From: Thermococcaceae archaeon
Lineage (GTDB): Archaea; Methanobacteriota_B; Thermococci; Thermococcales; Thermococcaceae
Direction: 5' to 3'
Assembly: GCA_030156945.1 (NCBI GenBank)
Contig: JASGLT010000013.1
Coordinates: forward strand, 1-45,493
Length of the DNA stretch: 45,493 bases
Position numbers and translations under genes: made by a program. Shown piece by piece: positions 1 to 8,517 of the stretch (the stretch's first letter is position 1; each line of letters opens with the position of its first letter). The notes beneath the pieces are model-generated. The model searched no databases. It was given only the letters and a program-made list of their open reading frames with translations, and had not been told where the DNA came from.

Positions 1-51
1 AAATTTCCCTTGGATGCCTGGAATTGGCTTAATAATGATGGATTTTCCTGA

Positions 52-139
52 TAATCGACCAGAGTAAAGCGGGTTTGTTTCCCTTTTAACGCCCGAAGGG
101 CGTTGTACTATGAGGAAACCCTTTGAAAATTGTCGATTA
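52..139. other. Nested inverted repeats in a gene-free stretch (structured RNA candidate)
   Basis: Positions 1-249 hold no convincing coding region. Inside it, three inverted repeats nest in one another: TAATCGAC (52-59) with GTCGATTA (132-139), GGGTTT (71-76) with AAACCC (116-121), and AACGCCC (88-94) with GGGCGTT (98-104) around a three-base loop. This would fold into one long stem with internal loops on either strand. It lies downstream of the minus-strand tRNA-Arg. It could be a small RNA, a processing or termination structure, or a palindromic repeat. I recognise no known family. Confidence 0.4.
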
Positions 140-249
140 AATGTGAGAATCCCCAGAATAAGGCGAGTATGCACGGACATTAACTTTTCAAACAATCCAG
201 TTGAACCAGTTAATAACATTCCGCCAGCGCTTTCGTTAGAAAGGGCTGA

Positions 250-326
<77 letters not shown>

Positions 327-386
327 TCGCTCCTAACCTTCCGGAGCGCTCTTATAAAAGTTGCGGTGGGAGAAAAGAGGGAAAAC

Positions 387-1514
387 TCAGCGCCGCCTCC
401 TGATGAGGAGCGGCATGGCTGCGAGGCCCAAAATGAAAGCAGGCCCACAGATGCCTCCTTCCGTCTCCTGCTTGGGGGTTCCAGTTATTTCCTCCGGAGT
501 CTTCCCCTCGACCATTAACTCTGTCCACTGCTTTAGCCAGGTCTCGTAGTTCTCCCCCACTTCCTTGGGATCGAGCATGACGCCCTCCTTTACATCAACT
601 GCGTACTCAAAAACCTCCGGGAGCTTGACGTTCTTGTTGACCGGATACATCCACTGGTTGAGCGGGAGCTTATCTTGGGCCTCTTCGCTTATGAGGAACT
701 CTATGAACTTCTTCGCAAGATCGGGGTGCTTTGCACCTTTGACAATCCCGGCGCCTTCAATCTGGAGGTAGTTGCCCTCGGTAAAAGCTACGGCCCCTAC
801 ATTGGTGTTGTTATCGTAGTAGACGGTAGCTGCTGGAGATGTGGAGTAGCTCAGAACCAGCGGGTACTCCCCGGCCATGAAGGCCTTCCAGGCCTCGCTC
901 CATCCTTTTACTATCTGAACATCGTTCTCCTTGAGTTTCTGCCAGTATTCCAGCCAGTCCTCGTCGTAGACTGCTATCGTCCACAGGAGAAACGCCATTC
1001 CGGGGGAACTGGTGCGGGGGTCTTCTATTATGAGCTTGCCCTTCCATTCGGGCTTCGTGAGGTCTTCAAGGCTCTTGGGCGGGTTCTGGACCATGTCCTT
1101 GCGGTAGTTGATGGCTATGTACCCGTAGTCGTAGGGGGTTAGGTGGAATGTGGGATCAAACCTTTTCACTATCCACTGGGGAATGACATCGGCGTTTGCT
1201 GGCCTGTAGGGTTCGAGGATTCCCGCATCAATGGCTTTGGCGAGATAACTGTTGTCTATCCCGACCACTACATCGGCCTGTGGGTTGTCCTTTTCGAGTA
1301 TGAGCTTGTTGAGGACTTCTCCTGCGTCACCTATCACGACAAGGTTGACCTTGACGTTGTACCTCTCCTCGAATATCGGGATTATCTCCTTCATCCACCA
1401 CTCGATGCTGGAGTATGAGTACACCGTTAGGGTTTCTTCGGCCCTCGCCTGCCCCACCGTCCCAATTGAGGACAGGAGCAGAACCATGAGGAAAAGAGCT
1501 ACCCCTCTTCTCAT
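387..1514 (-). CDS. Thiamine-type ABC transporter substrate-binding protein with CGP-CTERM anchor
   Basis: This is a 375-residue extracellular solute-binding protein. Residues 1-25 are a signal peptide ending in ARA. The body resembles the iron/thiamine (ThiB) binding-protein class: TLTVYSYSSIEWW at the start, and a GWSEAW...LSYSTSPA segment near residue 200 typical of thiamine binders. The C-terminus has the CGP-CTERM layout known from Thermococcales: a GGICGPA motif, a hydrophobic helix and four arginines, which should anchor the protein at the cell surface. A strong GGAGGTGGGAG ribosome site precedes the ATG, and a TATA-like CTTTTTAAC lies upstream. The permease and ATPase are not adjacent, so they must be elsewhere. 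The ligand is inferred, not shown. Confidence 0.8.
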   Translation of the reverse strand: MRRGVALFLMVLLLSSIGTVGQARAEETLTVYSYSSIEWWMKEIIPIFEERYNVKVNLVVIGDAGEVLNKLILEKDNPQADVVVGIDNSYLAKAIDAGILEPYRPANADVIPQWIVKRFDPTFHLTPYDYGYIAINYRKDMVQNPPKSLEDLTKPEWKGKLIIEDPRTSSPGMAFLLWTIAVYDEDWLEYWQKLKENDVQIVKGWSEAWKAFMAGEYPLVLSYSTSPAATVYYDNNTNVGAVAFTEGNYLQIEGAGIVKGAKHPDLAKKFIEFLISEEAQDKLPLNQWMYPVNKNVKLPEVFEYAVDVKEGVMLDPKEVGENYETWLKQWTELMVEGKTPEEITGTPKQETEGGICGPAFILGLAAMPLLIRRRR

Positions 1515-1604
1515 TCTCCCACCTCCATTAAGAGGTTGTTCGTTTCAATAACTGGATAATTGGAAGGATGTTAAAAAGGTTGTGGGGGTGAAAAACGAGA
1601 AGGG

Positions 1605-2120
1605 TCACCCTTCTTGGGGTCTGTTGCCCTCCATCTTGATTACGTAATCTGCAGCGTTCTGAAGGGCAACGGAGAATCCGGGTTCGGCCCCAATAACAAC
1701 GGTCTCCTTGCCCTTTCTCTTTGCCTCCTGAATTATTGGCAGGAAGTCCGCGTCCCTCGTTGCAAGGGCTATGATGTCAATATCTGAGTTGTAGATTAGC
1801 TCCATGGCTTCAATAGCTATCCTGACGTCCGTGTCTCCCGCTACTATTATGGGCTCAAGACCCTGGTTGACTATCGCCTCTATGAGCCCCTGCGGTGCGT
1901 ACTGGTTCAGCACAACCTTCGCTATCCTGATTTTCCCAAGCTTTGAGAGGGCTTCCACGATGTCTTCGAGTTTTATTCCGAATTCTTTCCTGAGGATGTT
2001 GGGGCCATCGATGATTAAGCCAATTGTTTTATTTGGAATCTCGGGAACTTCTTGAACGGGTCGCTCTTCTTTTTCTTCCCTCTCTCCCCTGCGAAGGACG
2101 CGGTAGAGGGTTTTTTTCAT
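1605..2120 (-). CDS. NYN-domain protein (LabA/TIGR00288-like), copy 2
   Basis: This 171-residue protein has a charged N-terminal tail (1-30) and an NYN/PIN-fold domain. Recognisable points are [11 protein letters not shown] near residue 38, whose first Asp is an expected metal ligand, then the NQYAPQGL segment, a GDTDVR stretch and ATRDADFLP near residue 125 with further acidic ligands. NYN proteins are predicted metal-dependent RNA nucleases or RNA-binding proteins; the target here is unknown. It is the second gene of a tandem pair, and its ATG overlaps the upstream stop (ATGA, 2117-2120), so the two are probably co-translated. The copies are clear paralogues and share a 64-base identical DNA segment. 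Confidence 0.85.
   Translation of the reverse strand: MKKTLYRVLRRGEREEKEERPVQEVPEIPNKTIGLIIDGPNILRKEFGIKLEDIVEALSKLGKIRIAKVVLNQYAPQGLIEAIVNQGLEPIIVAGDTDVRIAIEAMELIYNSDIDIIALATRDADFLPIIQEAKRKGKETVVIGAEPGFSVALQNAADYVIKMEGNRPQEG
1951..2014. repeat. 64-base identical segment shared by the NYN pair, copy in second gene
   Basis: By direct reading, these 64 bases are identical to 2463-2526. They encode the end of the [19 protein letters not shown] stretch in the second NYN gene. Codons on either side differ between the copies, so exact identity over this block points to recent gene conversion between the tandem copies, not only to protein-level constraint. Confidence 0.9.
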
Positions 2121-2632
2121 TCTCTACCTCCCCCCTGGGGATTCAGGATTATCGTGTAGTCTGCAGCGTGCTTAAGGGCAACGGAGAATCCGGGTTCGAT
2201 TCCGATAACCGCTGTCTCCTTGCCCTTCTCCTTCGCCTTCAGAATCACCGGCAGGAACTCCGCGTTACGGGTTGCTATGGCTATGACGTCAATGTTCGGA
2301 TTGTAGATCTCTTTCATAGCCTCCACAGCAAGCCTGACTCCGGTCTCCCCCGAAACTACGATGGCCTCAAACCCCTGGTTTGAGACTGCCTCTATTAACC
2401 CTTGGGGCGCATACTGGTTTAGAATCACCTTTGCCACCCTGATATCTCCTATCTTCTCGAGCGCTTCCACGATGTCTTCGAGTTTTATTCCGAATTCTTT
2501 CCTGAGGATGTTGGGGCCATCGATGAGGAGGGCTATCTTTTTCCCCCGTTTGGGCTTGTGTCTGATCATGCCTATACTCCTAATCCCATCCTTTGTCATC
2601 GAAATTATTCTCTCCCAGCTTCCTCCCGGCAT
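2117..2632 (-). CDS. NYN-domain protein (LabA/TIGR00288-like), copy 1
   Basis: This 171-residue paralogue is the first gene of the NYN pair. Its domain starts with [11 protein letters not shown] and keeps the NQYAPQGL and ATRNAEFLP segments. The last replaces the second-copy ATRDADFLP, so one acidic residue (D to N) is lost and the two copies may differ in catalytic ability. A TATA-like TTTTTATACC near 2690-2700 lies about 60 bases before the start, giving a short leader. The start is uncertain: an internal ATG before [10 protein letters not shown] has a better placed AGGAG, which would remove about 21 residues. The function is inferred from the fold only. Confidence 0.83.
   Translation of the reverse strand: MPGGSWERIISMTKDGIRSIGMIRHKPKRGKKIALLIDGPNILRKEFGIKLEDIVEALEKIGDIRVAKVILNQYAPQGLIEAVSNQGFEAIVVSGETGVRLAVEAMKEIYNPNIDVIAIATRNAEFLPVILKAKEKGKETAVIGIEPGFSVALKHAADYTIILNPQGGGRE
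2463..2526. repeat. 64-base identical segment shared by the NYN pair, copy in first gene
   Basis: This is the partner of 1951-2014, in direct orientation 512 bases away. It lies in the active-site coding part of the first NYN gene. Direct repeats of this length could allow unequal recombination that removes one copy. Confidence 0.9.
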
Positions 2633-2712
2633 CTAAGACACCGATGTGATGTTTCACCATGGTAATTCGAGAATCTTTTAGGATGAAGAGGTATAAAAAT
2701 GTTGAGTTCATT

Positions 2713-5145
2713 TCAAAGGAGCCTCTTGTAGTAGTACCAGAGGCCCCTGATGATGTCCCTGACCTCTATCATGGTGAACATCTCCGTCCTGTCAATGAGC
2801 TTTGCCGTTTCCTCCCAGCTGTGGGCCTGGAGGACGCGGTATATGAGGAGCTTTATCTGCCTCTCGTCGAGGTAGGGCTTCATCCAGCCGTCAAGGAAGT
2901 AGAGCTTCACTATCGGCTTTACAGCGTCCACCACAGTGTCATAGGTGAGAACCTTCCCTGTGAAGGCATCGAGGCGCTTCTTCTGGGTCTCAGTCAGGTG
3001 AATCGGGTAATCCACCGCCTCACCGAAGGGCGTCTCGAAGAGCCAGCGCGCTATCTCGGGCTCAAGCCCCCTGTGAGTATCTCCTAACCACTCGGTGAAC
3101 CTTATCCTGAACTCGTCGTTGGCCTTCTTGATGAGCTCCTTCGCCTTCTTGCTTATCGGCTTGAGGACTATGGCAGTAAACTCACCGCTGACCGGGTTTC
3201 TGGCCGGGCTGAGGTGCACAACCGCGAAGCCGTTTCTGACCCAGAACCTCACCAGCTCTTCGCTGGCCCCAAATCCCGAGCCTATCCAGTCGAGGCCCTT
3301 TTCCCTCGCCTCCTTCTCAAGGAGCTCAAGGGCCTTGCTTCCGAGCCCCATGTCCATTGCATCCGGGTGGGTCGCTATCCTGACTATTCTATAACCCTTC
3401 AGCTTGGCGAACTCCTTAAGGTAGTGGTGCTTGACCATCATGTCCGGGATGATGTTCCCGCGCGGCTTGTAACCCTTGGCCATCTTGTCTACCACGCTCT
3501 TTGGAATTCCACCTTCCTTTGCTATCTGGACGGCCGTGACTATCTTGCCGTTCTTCAGGCGGAGAACTCTCGCCTCGTGGTGCGGAGCATCAGCTAATAG
3601 GGCCACGTCACTCGGCCTGTTGCGGTAGTGGGCCAAAATGTAGATGCCAACGAAGTGCCTGAGGTCTTCCCTGTCGTTCTCGAACCAGTCGTCGAGGTCC
3701 GGCTCCTCCAGATAGACCTCCTTCCGCTTTATCAGCTCGTAGTCCTCCTCCGTCAGCTCCACCGGCTCTGCATCGAGCAGGAGAACGTCAAAGAGCCACT
3801 TCTCTATTGGATCACCGTAGGCGTACCTTATGGGCTCGTCCATGTGGAGCTCCTTAAAAGAGCGCTTCTCCCTGGCTTTCTTCAGGAACTTAACGGAGAA
3901 GCCTCTTCCAGCGCCCTCGTAGCCGTGGATCGTTGAGGAATAGACGACGCGCGGCTTGTTGAGGTACTTGTGAAGTATGGGCACGTGAATTCCCGCTGCT
4001 TCGTCCAGGAGGTAGAGGTCAGCGTTCTTCTTGTAGCCCTCCGCCGGGGGGTAATAGCGCAGGCCTATCTTCCTCGCGTAGAGCTCCTTTATGAGGCCCT
4101 TCTCCTCGACGACGTAGGGCTTGAAGCCGAGCTTTTCCAGAGCCCTCTTGGCGAACCTGAAGAGGGACTGGACGTTCTCAAGCTCGGGCGCGGTAACAAC
4201 TATCCTCGTCCTCTTCTTCAGGGCAACGGCGAGGCCTACAGCAGCTATTCCGGCGGAAACGCTCTTACCCCTGCCCCTATCTGCCGTGAGGACGAGCATT
4301 CCCTCCTTATCAACAAGCTCCTCGAAGGCCTTGAGAACCTCCACCTGTCCCCTCGTAAGGGCCATCTCGTACAGTTCCCTCGGGAAGAGGGTCTCCTCCG
4401 GAATCTCAACGCCACTTCTCGCCCGTACCTTTGCCTGGCTCTTGCTCTTCTTGGGCTTCTTCTTCGCCTTTCCGCTCTCGGTGATGATGTATATCCCGTC
4501 GTGCTGGGTGAACTTCCTTATGAGCCTCCTGTTGAAGCGCTTCTTGACGTCCTCTATCGTGTAAGGCGGCGTCACGAGGCTCTTGTGGAAGCCCGTCCAC
4601 ATGTCCTTCCACTTCTCGAACGGGTGGGCGAGGATGAATATCAGCCCGCCGCCGCGGACTGTCTCGATGATCCTCCCGAGGTCGTTGGGAGAATAGTCGT
4701 AGCTCATGTCCAAGACTAGGAGGTCATAGGTTCTTCCTAAGATTTCTCTCGTGTGCTTGAAAGTAACAGCCGTAACGTTCACCTCGGAACCGGCCAGAAC
4801 GTCGAAGTGCTTTCTAAATGCTTCATAGCGCTTCCTTCCAAAGGTCTCCTCGCCGAGGGCATCCGTGGCGTAGAGAACCTCGATTTTATCCTCGCTCTCA
4901 TCTCTAAGGCGCTTTTCGATGAGCTCGCCAACTATATCGGAGAGAACCCTCGCGGAAGCCCCAGCTAAAATACCGGCCAGCTCGGCCTTCTTCAGCGTGT
5001 CTCCCTCAATGACTATCATTCTCCTGTGGAACTTCTCAAGGGCCTGAGCTAAAGCAGTCTCGGTGATCTTGAGAACCGAATCCTTAACCTTCTCGCCTTT
5101 AGCGTACTCCCTCACTTCCTTATCAAAGCGGACCTTGACGGTCAC
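2713..5145 (-). CDS. tmcA: tRNA(Met) cytidine acetyltransferase TmcA
   Basis: TmcA makes N4-acetylcytidine in RNA using acetyl-CoA and ATP; in Thermococcales the modification is widespread in tRNA and rRNA. The 810-residue chain shows the family layout: an N-terminal domain to about residue 230, a RecD-like ATPase with Walker A TADRGRGKS near 285 and LLDEAAG as Walker B near 385, a GNAT acetyltransferase domain around 520-660 (THPDAMDMGLGSKAL, acetyl-CoA loop), and a C-terminal RNA-binding tail. The longest frame starts at a GTG that is part of the ribosome site, so I chose the next GTG, six bases after GGGAGGTG. It appears monocistronic, 46 bases from the next gene. Confidence 0.93.
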   Translation of the reverse strand: MTVKVRFDKEVREYAKGEKVKDSVLKITETALAQALEKFHRRMIVIEGDTLKKAELAGILAGASARVLSDIVGELIEKRLRDESEDKIEVLYATDALGEETFGRKRYEAFRKHFDVLAGSEVNVTAVTFKHTREILGRTYDLLVLDMSYDYSPNDLGRIIETVRGGGLIFILAHPFEKWKDMWTGFHKSLVTPPYTIEDVKKRFNRRLIRKFTQHDGIYIITESGKAKKKPKKSKSQAKVRARSGVEIPEETLFPRELYEMALTRGQVEVLKAFEELVDKEGMLVLTADRGRGKSVSAGIAAVGLAVALKKRTRIVVTAPELENVQSLFRFAKRALEKLGFKPYVVEEKGLIKELYARKIGLRYYPPAEGYKKNADLYLLDEAAGIHVPILHKYLNKPRVVYSSTIHGYEGAGRGFSVKFLKKAREKRSFKELHMDEPIRYAYGDPIEKWLFDVLLLDAEPVELTEEDYELIKRKEVYLEEPDLDDWFENDREDLRHFVGIYILAHYRNRPSDVALLADAPHHEARVLRLKNGKIVTAVQIAKEGGIPKSVVDKMAKGYKPRGNIIPDMMVKHHYLKEFAKLKGYRIVRIATHPDAMDMGLGSKALELLEKEAREKGLDWIGSGFGASEELVRFWVRNGFAVVHLSPARNPVSGEFTAIVLKPISKKAKELIKKANDEFRIRFTEWLGDTHRGLEPEIARWLFETPFGEAVDYPIHLTETQKKRLDAFTGKVLTYDTVVDAVKPIVKLYFLDGWMKPYLDERQIKLLIYRVLQAHSWEETAKLIDRTEMFTMIEVRDIIRGLWYYYKRLL

Positions 5146-5191
5146 GGCCGCCACCTCCCGGATAAAAGGGAGAAGGGGGATTTAAAAAGGT

Positions 5192-6223
5192 TCAGTAATT
5201 AGAGAAACGTTCTAGAATAGACGTTATTTCTTTAACTTTAGGCAGCCACTCATCCGGTCTTAAATGATATTCGACTTTTGTGCCATCGATAGGTAAACCC
5301 GAGGAGAGAAGCGCATTTACTAACTCATTCTTTGCAGTTTCATCTATGATCCATCCAAGGTAAACTTTCAATACTCCAGTCCCCACAAAACTAAAAATAG
5401 CTCTGCCATTAGTTAATTCTCCTGGCGGAACCAAGTTTAGTGATCCCTGCTTTGATGTTCCCGGTTTGAGAGTCCATCCAAGTTCTCTTGCTTTGGAGGA
5501 TAACTCAAGTATAGCACTTGCAAGAGATGGATTTCTTGGTTCGATCTCGTTTTTAACGTAGTCAAGGAACTCCTCAACAGACCACTTCCTCCGAGAGCTT
5601 TGGGATGAGGAAGTCTTTTTTTCAGTTGTTTCAATGCCAAACAACTTTGGGACAAAAATCTCATATAATTCCCCGCTCTCATCTTTGAATTCATAATAAT
5701 CAAACTCCAACGCATATAAGTCAAAAGTTGAATGAGATTTCAGGAATCGTATCATAGTTTTCAGGCGTTTATCAAGAGAATCCATCGCCACTATCAGCTT
5801 AAAATTCCCCTCAGACAAATTTTTGATAATGCCCTCTGCTACATCTTCTGGTATCTCGAACTCGTAATCTTCTTCAATTTTGTTGATAAATCCCTCCGGA
5901 TTGTTTGTATACTCCTCCCATATTGCAGCAGCATAGTCGAGAATTTGAGCTATGACCTTTCTTTTATCTGCATTCCTTGAGAGTTTGGTTTCAATGAGGT
6001 ATATATCGCCTTTATTATCGATAGCAAGAATATCAATAGGCCCAGAATAGGTGTTAAATTCTCTGATTGTGACAATGAAGTTCCTCTTTTCTGAATGTAT
6101 CTCCTCAAGAGGGATGAGTTCTGGATTCTCCAAGATATACGTTTGGAGATATCCCTCGTTCTTAAACTCGGATTCCTCGGCCTTACTAACAATTCTCCCA
6201 TCTTTAGTGATCAATATTGCCAT
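5192..6223 (-). CDS. PD-(D/E)xK nuclease-like protein (DUF91/NucS-type fold)
   Basis: This 343-residue protein has an N-terminal nuclease-like domain. The PD-(D/E)xK signature is visible as D64 (GPIDILAID), E78-T-K80 (LIETKL) and Q93-xxx-Y97 (QILDYA), the pattern of DUF91/EndoMS-NucS-type enzymes and of restriction-like nucleases. The C-terminal half (about 215-343) is a separate domain I do not recognise. Base composition is clearly lower in G+C than the flanking genes, with many AT-rich codons, which suggests acquisition by transfer. The start at 6223 follows GGTGGT. It could be a defence or repair nuclease; no methyltransferase or partner gene is adjacent. Confidence 0.72.
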   Translation of the reverse strand: MAILITKDGRIVSKAEESEFKNEGYLQTYILENPELIPLEEIHSEKRNFIVTIREFNTYSGPIDILAIDNKGDIYLIETKLSRNADKRKVIAQILDYAAAIWEEYTNNPEGFINKIEEDYEFEIPEDVAEGIIKNLSEGNFKLIVAMDSLDKRLKTMIRFLKSHSTFDLYALEFDYYEFKDESGELYEIFVPKLFGIETTEKKTSSSQSSRRKWSVEEFLDYVKNEIEPRNPSLASAILELSSKARELGWTLKPGTSKQGSLNLVPPGELTNGRAIFSFVGTGVLKVYLGWIIDETAKNELVNALLSSGLPIDGTKVEYHLRPDEWLPKVKEITSILERFSNY

Positions 6224-6315
6224 ATTAACCACCAGATAGTCACTGTGTAAATTAAAAATTCACACAGCGATTTAAATATTACTGAAGTTTCTCGATACCC
6301 ATCGAAACGCTAAGC

Positions 6316-6354
6316 TTTTATACGAAAAGGCCCTACTTTGTTCGGTGATTCTAA
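6316..6354 (+). promoter_or_regulatory. Orphan promoter with imperfect TTAGG-type operator
   Basis: A good archaeal TATA box (TTTTATAC, 6316-6323) points rightward although the next annotated gene on that strand lies about 2.1 kb away. About 18 bases downstream, at the expected transcription start, TTCGG-TGAT-TCTAA (6341-6354) is a two-mismatch copy of the TTAGG-N4-CCTAA palindrome seen at five other promoters here. Confidence 0.45.
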
Positions 6355-6431
6355 TGGTGAAATGTCTGACCGAGAAGGACCTCGGTTTCCGAAACCTGTT
6401 CACTTCTCGAACACATAGAAGTACCTCTTAA
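6354..6431 (+). other. Possible 25-residue small ORF or small RNA
   Basis: Downstream of the orphan promoter, an ATG at 6354 opens a 25-codon frame (MVKCLTEKDLGF...) ending at TAA 6431, overlapping the 3' end of trm-G10 on the other strand. The transcript would also contain a 6-base-pair hairpin, ACCGAG/CTCGGT, that competes with a second hairpin, GGTTT/AAACC. The product may be an RNA and not a peptide. The only ribosome site candidate is GGTGAT, 4 bases before the ATG. There is no recognisable homologue. Confidence 0.3.
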
Positions 6432-7395
6432 GGCTCTTGTGGACTCTTTGATAGTACTTTCCGACGAGGGTGAATCCCACGGCTTCCGCTTCTCTCTCGC
6501 CGTCGAAATCTGCAGGGAAAGCTATTGCAAGCCTGCCCCCCTCCTTAAGGACGCTGTATGTGCTCCTGAGAACCTTCCTGTATAGATCGTCTCTCCTTCT
6601 GCCTGCGAGTGTTGCGGAAGTTCCATATGGGGGGTCTGTGGCGATGGCCTCGAACTCTTTGCCCGGAAAAACCTTCTCAAGCTCGGTTGCGTCACCAAGC
6701 TTTAGAACGTAGTCTTTTATTCCGTAGTGTTCAAGGTTTATTTTAGCCCCCTCAACCATCTCCGGCTTTATATCAACCCCGTAGACCTTTAAGCCAATGA
6801 GGCCGGCTTCGATGAGTATCCCTCCGGCCCCCATCATGGGGTCGAGGATTTCCTTACGTGCCTTCGTGAGGTTCACAAGAGCCCGTGAAACCCTGGGGTG
6901 GAGCGAAATGGGCCTGAAGAATGGCCTATGGTGGGCTTTTCTTCTCTCGAAGTCTTTTGGATCAAAATAATGAAGCCGTATCCCTGCATAAAGTTTCTCC
7001 CCGCAGTAGACTCTCACGAGAGTTTGGGGAGAGGAGAGGTTTACTCGGTGCCCCTGAGAGGTTATGACCGCTCCGAGCTTTCTGGGGAGATCCCGGACGT
7101 TATGGGAGCAGTTGGTCATGGTCTCGGTGTCAACTTTGAAAGTCCCTTTTATCGGCCATTCTATCTCCGCAGCCATCTCAATGAGCCCTTCGACGGACTC
7201 TGCCTCCAGAAGGAGCTCTCCGTATTCATGGGCGAGTCCGAGTCTCTGGAGGAATGGAAAAGCTCGTTCATCAGCATCAAGCTTCAGAAAAAGGTAATCC
7301 CTGCCGGAAATTTTTCCACCCGATAGCTCGAGCATCGCCTTGACTTCGTCCATCGCCATTTCCGGAAGGTTCCCGAGGATTTCCAGGTAGAGCAT
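6400..7395 (-). CDS. trmG10: tRNA (guanine(10)-N2)-dimethyltransferase Trm-G10
   Basis: This 331-residue enzyme methylates the N2 of guanosine 10 in tRNA using S-adenosylmethionine. Residues 1-150 form the THUMP-containing RNA-binding part. The Rossmann methyltransferase follows, with motif [13 protein letters not shown] near 196, the acidic YGVDIKPE, and motif [13 protein letters not shown] near 262, the D/N-PPY type of amino-methylating enzymes. Length and order match the characterised Pyrococcus abyssi enzyme. A TATA-like GCTTAAAAG about 25 bases before the ATG and the absence of a ribosome site suggest a nearly leaderless mRNA. Confidence 0.93.
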   Translation of the reverse strand: MLYLEILGNLPEMAMDEVKAMLELSGGKISGRDYLFLKLDADERAFPFLQRLGLAHEYGELLLEAESVEGLIEMAAEIEWPIKGTFKVDTETMTNCSHNVRDLPRKLGAVITSQGHRVNLSSPQTLVRVYCGEKLYAGIRLHYFDPKDFERRKAHHRPFFRPISLHPRVSRALVNLTKARKEILDPMMGAGGILIEAGLIGLKVYGVDIKPEMVEGAKINLEHYGIKDYVLKLGDATELEKVFPGKEFEAIATDPPYGTSATLAGRRRDDLYRKVLRSTYSVLKEGGRLAIAFPADFDGEREAEAVGFTLVGKYYQRVHKSLKRYFYVFEK

Positions 7396-7489
7396 GGTAT
7401 GGACTAACTGGGCCAGCTTTTAAGCCTTGCCGCCCTTAGCTGAACGCCCGTCGTGGAGTATGCTTTTTGTTTCAGTTTGGGTTCTCACC

Positions 7490-7837
7490 TTAACCTCCCA
7501 TCTCCCCGTTAAGCACAACCCATCCTGTATAGATGAGAAAGGCTATAACCCCGTACTCAATGAGTGAAGCAAGCCCTTTACGGCCCCTTAGCCTTAACTT
7601 TTGGGCGAGTATAACCGTTCCGGCATAGCTATGGGTGAAGAGGATGGCTGTGAAGCCCAGTCTGGCGAGTCTGCCCAGGTGGATGGTTTGAGAGCTTGAG
7701 AACGTCAATAAGCCCAGGGAGGCGGTTCTGGCGGCTTCACTCGTCAGACCATAACCGCTCATAACCATAAGACCGGCAAACAGGAGGAGCGGAAGTGAGG
7801 TCCACTCCACCAGCTTGAGGGCGATTTTTGCTTTCAT
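7490..7837 (-). CDS. Small four-helix membrane protein, cytochrome b-like
   Basis: This 115-residue integral membrane protein has about four predicted helices (near 12-30, 38-50, 60-78 and 92-110). Histidines H53 (TIHLGRL) and H69 (FTHSYAG), 16 residues apart, could bind a heme or quinone as in YedZ-like or cytochrome b-type membrane subunits; this is inference. The start overlaps the stop of the upstream molybdopterin-fold gene (TGATG), so the two form an operon, and this protein is the natural membrane electron partner for that oxidase. I do not recognise a named family with certainty. Confidence 0.6.
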   Translation of the reverse strand: MKAKIALKLVEWTSLPLLLFAGLMVMSGYGLTSEAARTASLGLLTFSSSQTIHLGRLARLGFTAILFTHSYAGTVILAQKLRLRGRKGLASLIEYGVIAFLIYTGWVVLNGEMGG

Positions 7838-8397
7838 CAGCTGGCCCCCTCGATTTCATCGATGTATGCATCGTCGGGATATCCTGCACTTTCCCATGTC
7901 CCGAGGAAGTTGTAGCTGACGAGCTCTATTTTCGTCAGGTACTTTATCCACTTGTAGCCCCATCTTCCCGGCACAACGAGCCTCGGACTTATAGGTTCTC
8001 CGTTGAACTCATAGGCGATTATTATGCTCTCGTCGTTCATGGCCGTCAGTAGATGCAGGTCTGTGGTATAGCCGTCGGATGCATGGAAAGCAACCTTGAA
8101 TGCCCCACTTTTGGGCTTTGCTTTCTCAAGGAGTGTCTTGAGTGGCACACCTTTCCAGGTGCCGTTTTTTCGGGGCACTTTTGGGTTGTCAACGCAGTAT
8201 AGCGGCGCGCTCACGTTCACGGAGGGGAGGGCTTTCAGTTCTTCGAGCGTCATGTTGTAGGAGTTCTCAACGAGCCCTGTTACCTCAATAACTGTCTCTC
8301 TTTCCGTTGGAGGGCTTGGAACGCTGTTCCCTCCCCGAAGATACGTGACCCCAGCTAAAAGCGCTAAAAACAGGAGTGCAAACAGCAACTTGCGCAT
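7837..8397 (-). CDS. Exported molybdopterin-dependent oxidoreductase (sulfite oxidase/MsrP-like fold)
   Basis: This 186-residue protein has a signal sequence or anchor at 1-20 and a short oxidoreductase molybdopterin-binding domain. TGLVENSYNMTLEELKALP is typical of the family start, C68 (PLYCVDNP) is the expected molybdenum-ligating cysteine, and GYKWIKYLTKIEL near residue 155 matches the conserved C-terminal segment. It is shorter than full sulfite oxidases, as many archaeal stand-alone domains are. It probably acts outside the membrane and passes electrons to the overlapping membrane gene. In this family tungsten may replace molybdenum. The substrate is unknown. A TATA-like TTTTATATTC lies about 30 bases upstream. 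Confidence 0.78.
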   Translation of the reverse strand: MRKLLFALLFLALLAGVTYLRGGNSVPSPPTERETVIEVTGLVENSYNMTLEELKALPSVNVSAPLYCVDNPKVPRKNGTWKGVPLKTLLEKAKPKSGAFKVAFHASDGYTTDLHLLTAMNDESIIIAYEFNGEPISPRLVVPGRWGYKWIKYLTKIELVSYNFLGTWESAGYPDDAYIDEIEGAS

Positions 8398-8517
8398 AAT
8401 ATCACTTCAAGGGGGGTTAGGGCAGGGAATATAAAAGCATTTCTGGACAATTATGGTTATTTTGGCGAAGACAGTAAAGCATATGAGCACTGCTTGCGAA
8501 ATATTTTGGGTGTTGCT

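Noticed and set aside
1-249. CRISPR array or leader
   Set aside because: No repeated 29-31 base unit with regular spacers is present; only nested inverted repeats are seen.
3970-4719. 249-residue plus-strand frame opposite tmcA
   Set aside because: It is a shadow of the GC-rich third codon positions of tmcA, with no domain or ribosome site.
6341-6412. C/D-box or H/ACA guide RNA
   Set aside because: A CTGA and an ACA are present but the C box, K-turn and spacing do not fit either class.
8494-8517. TTG start for the DOMON protein
   Set aside because: The extra residues precede a normal lipoprotein signal; ATG 8518 behind GGGTG gives the usual MRK start.
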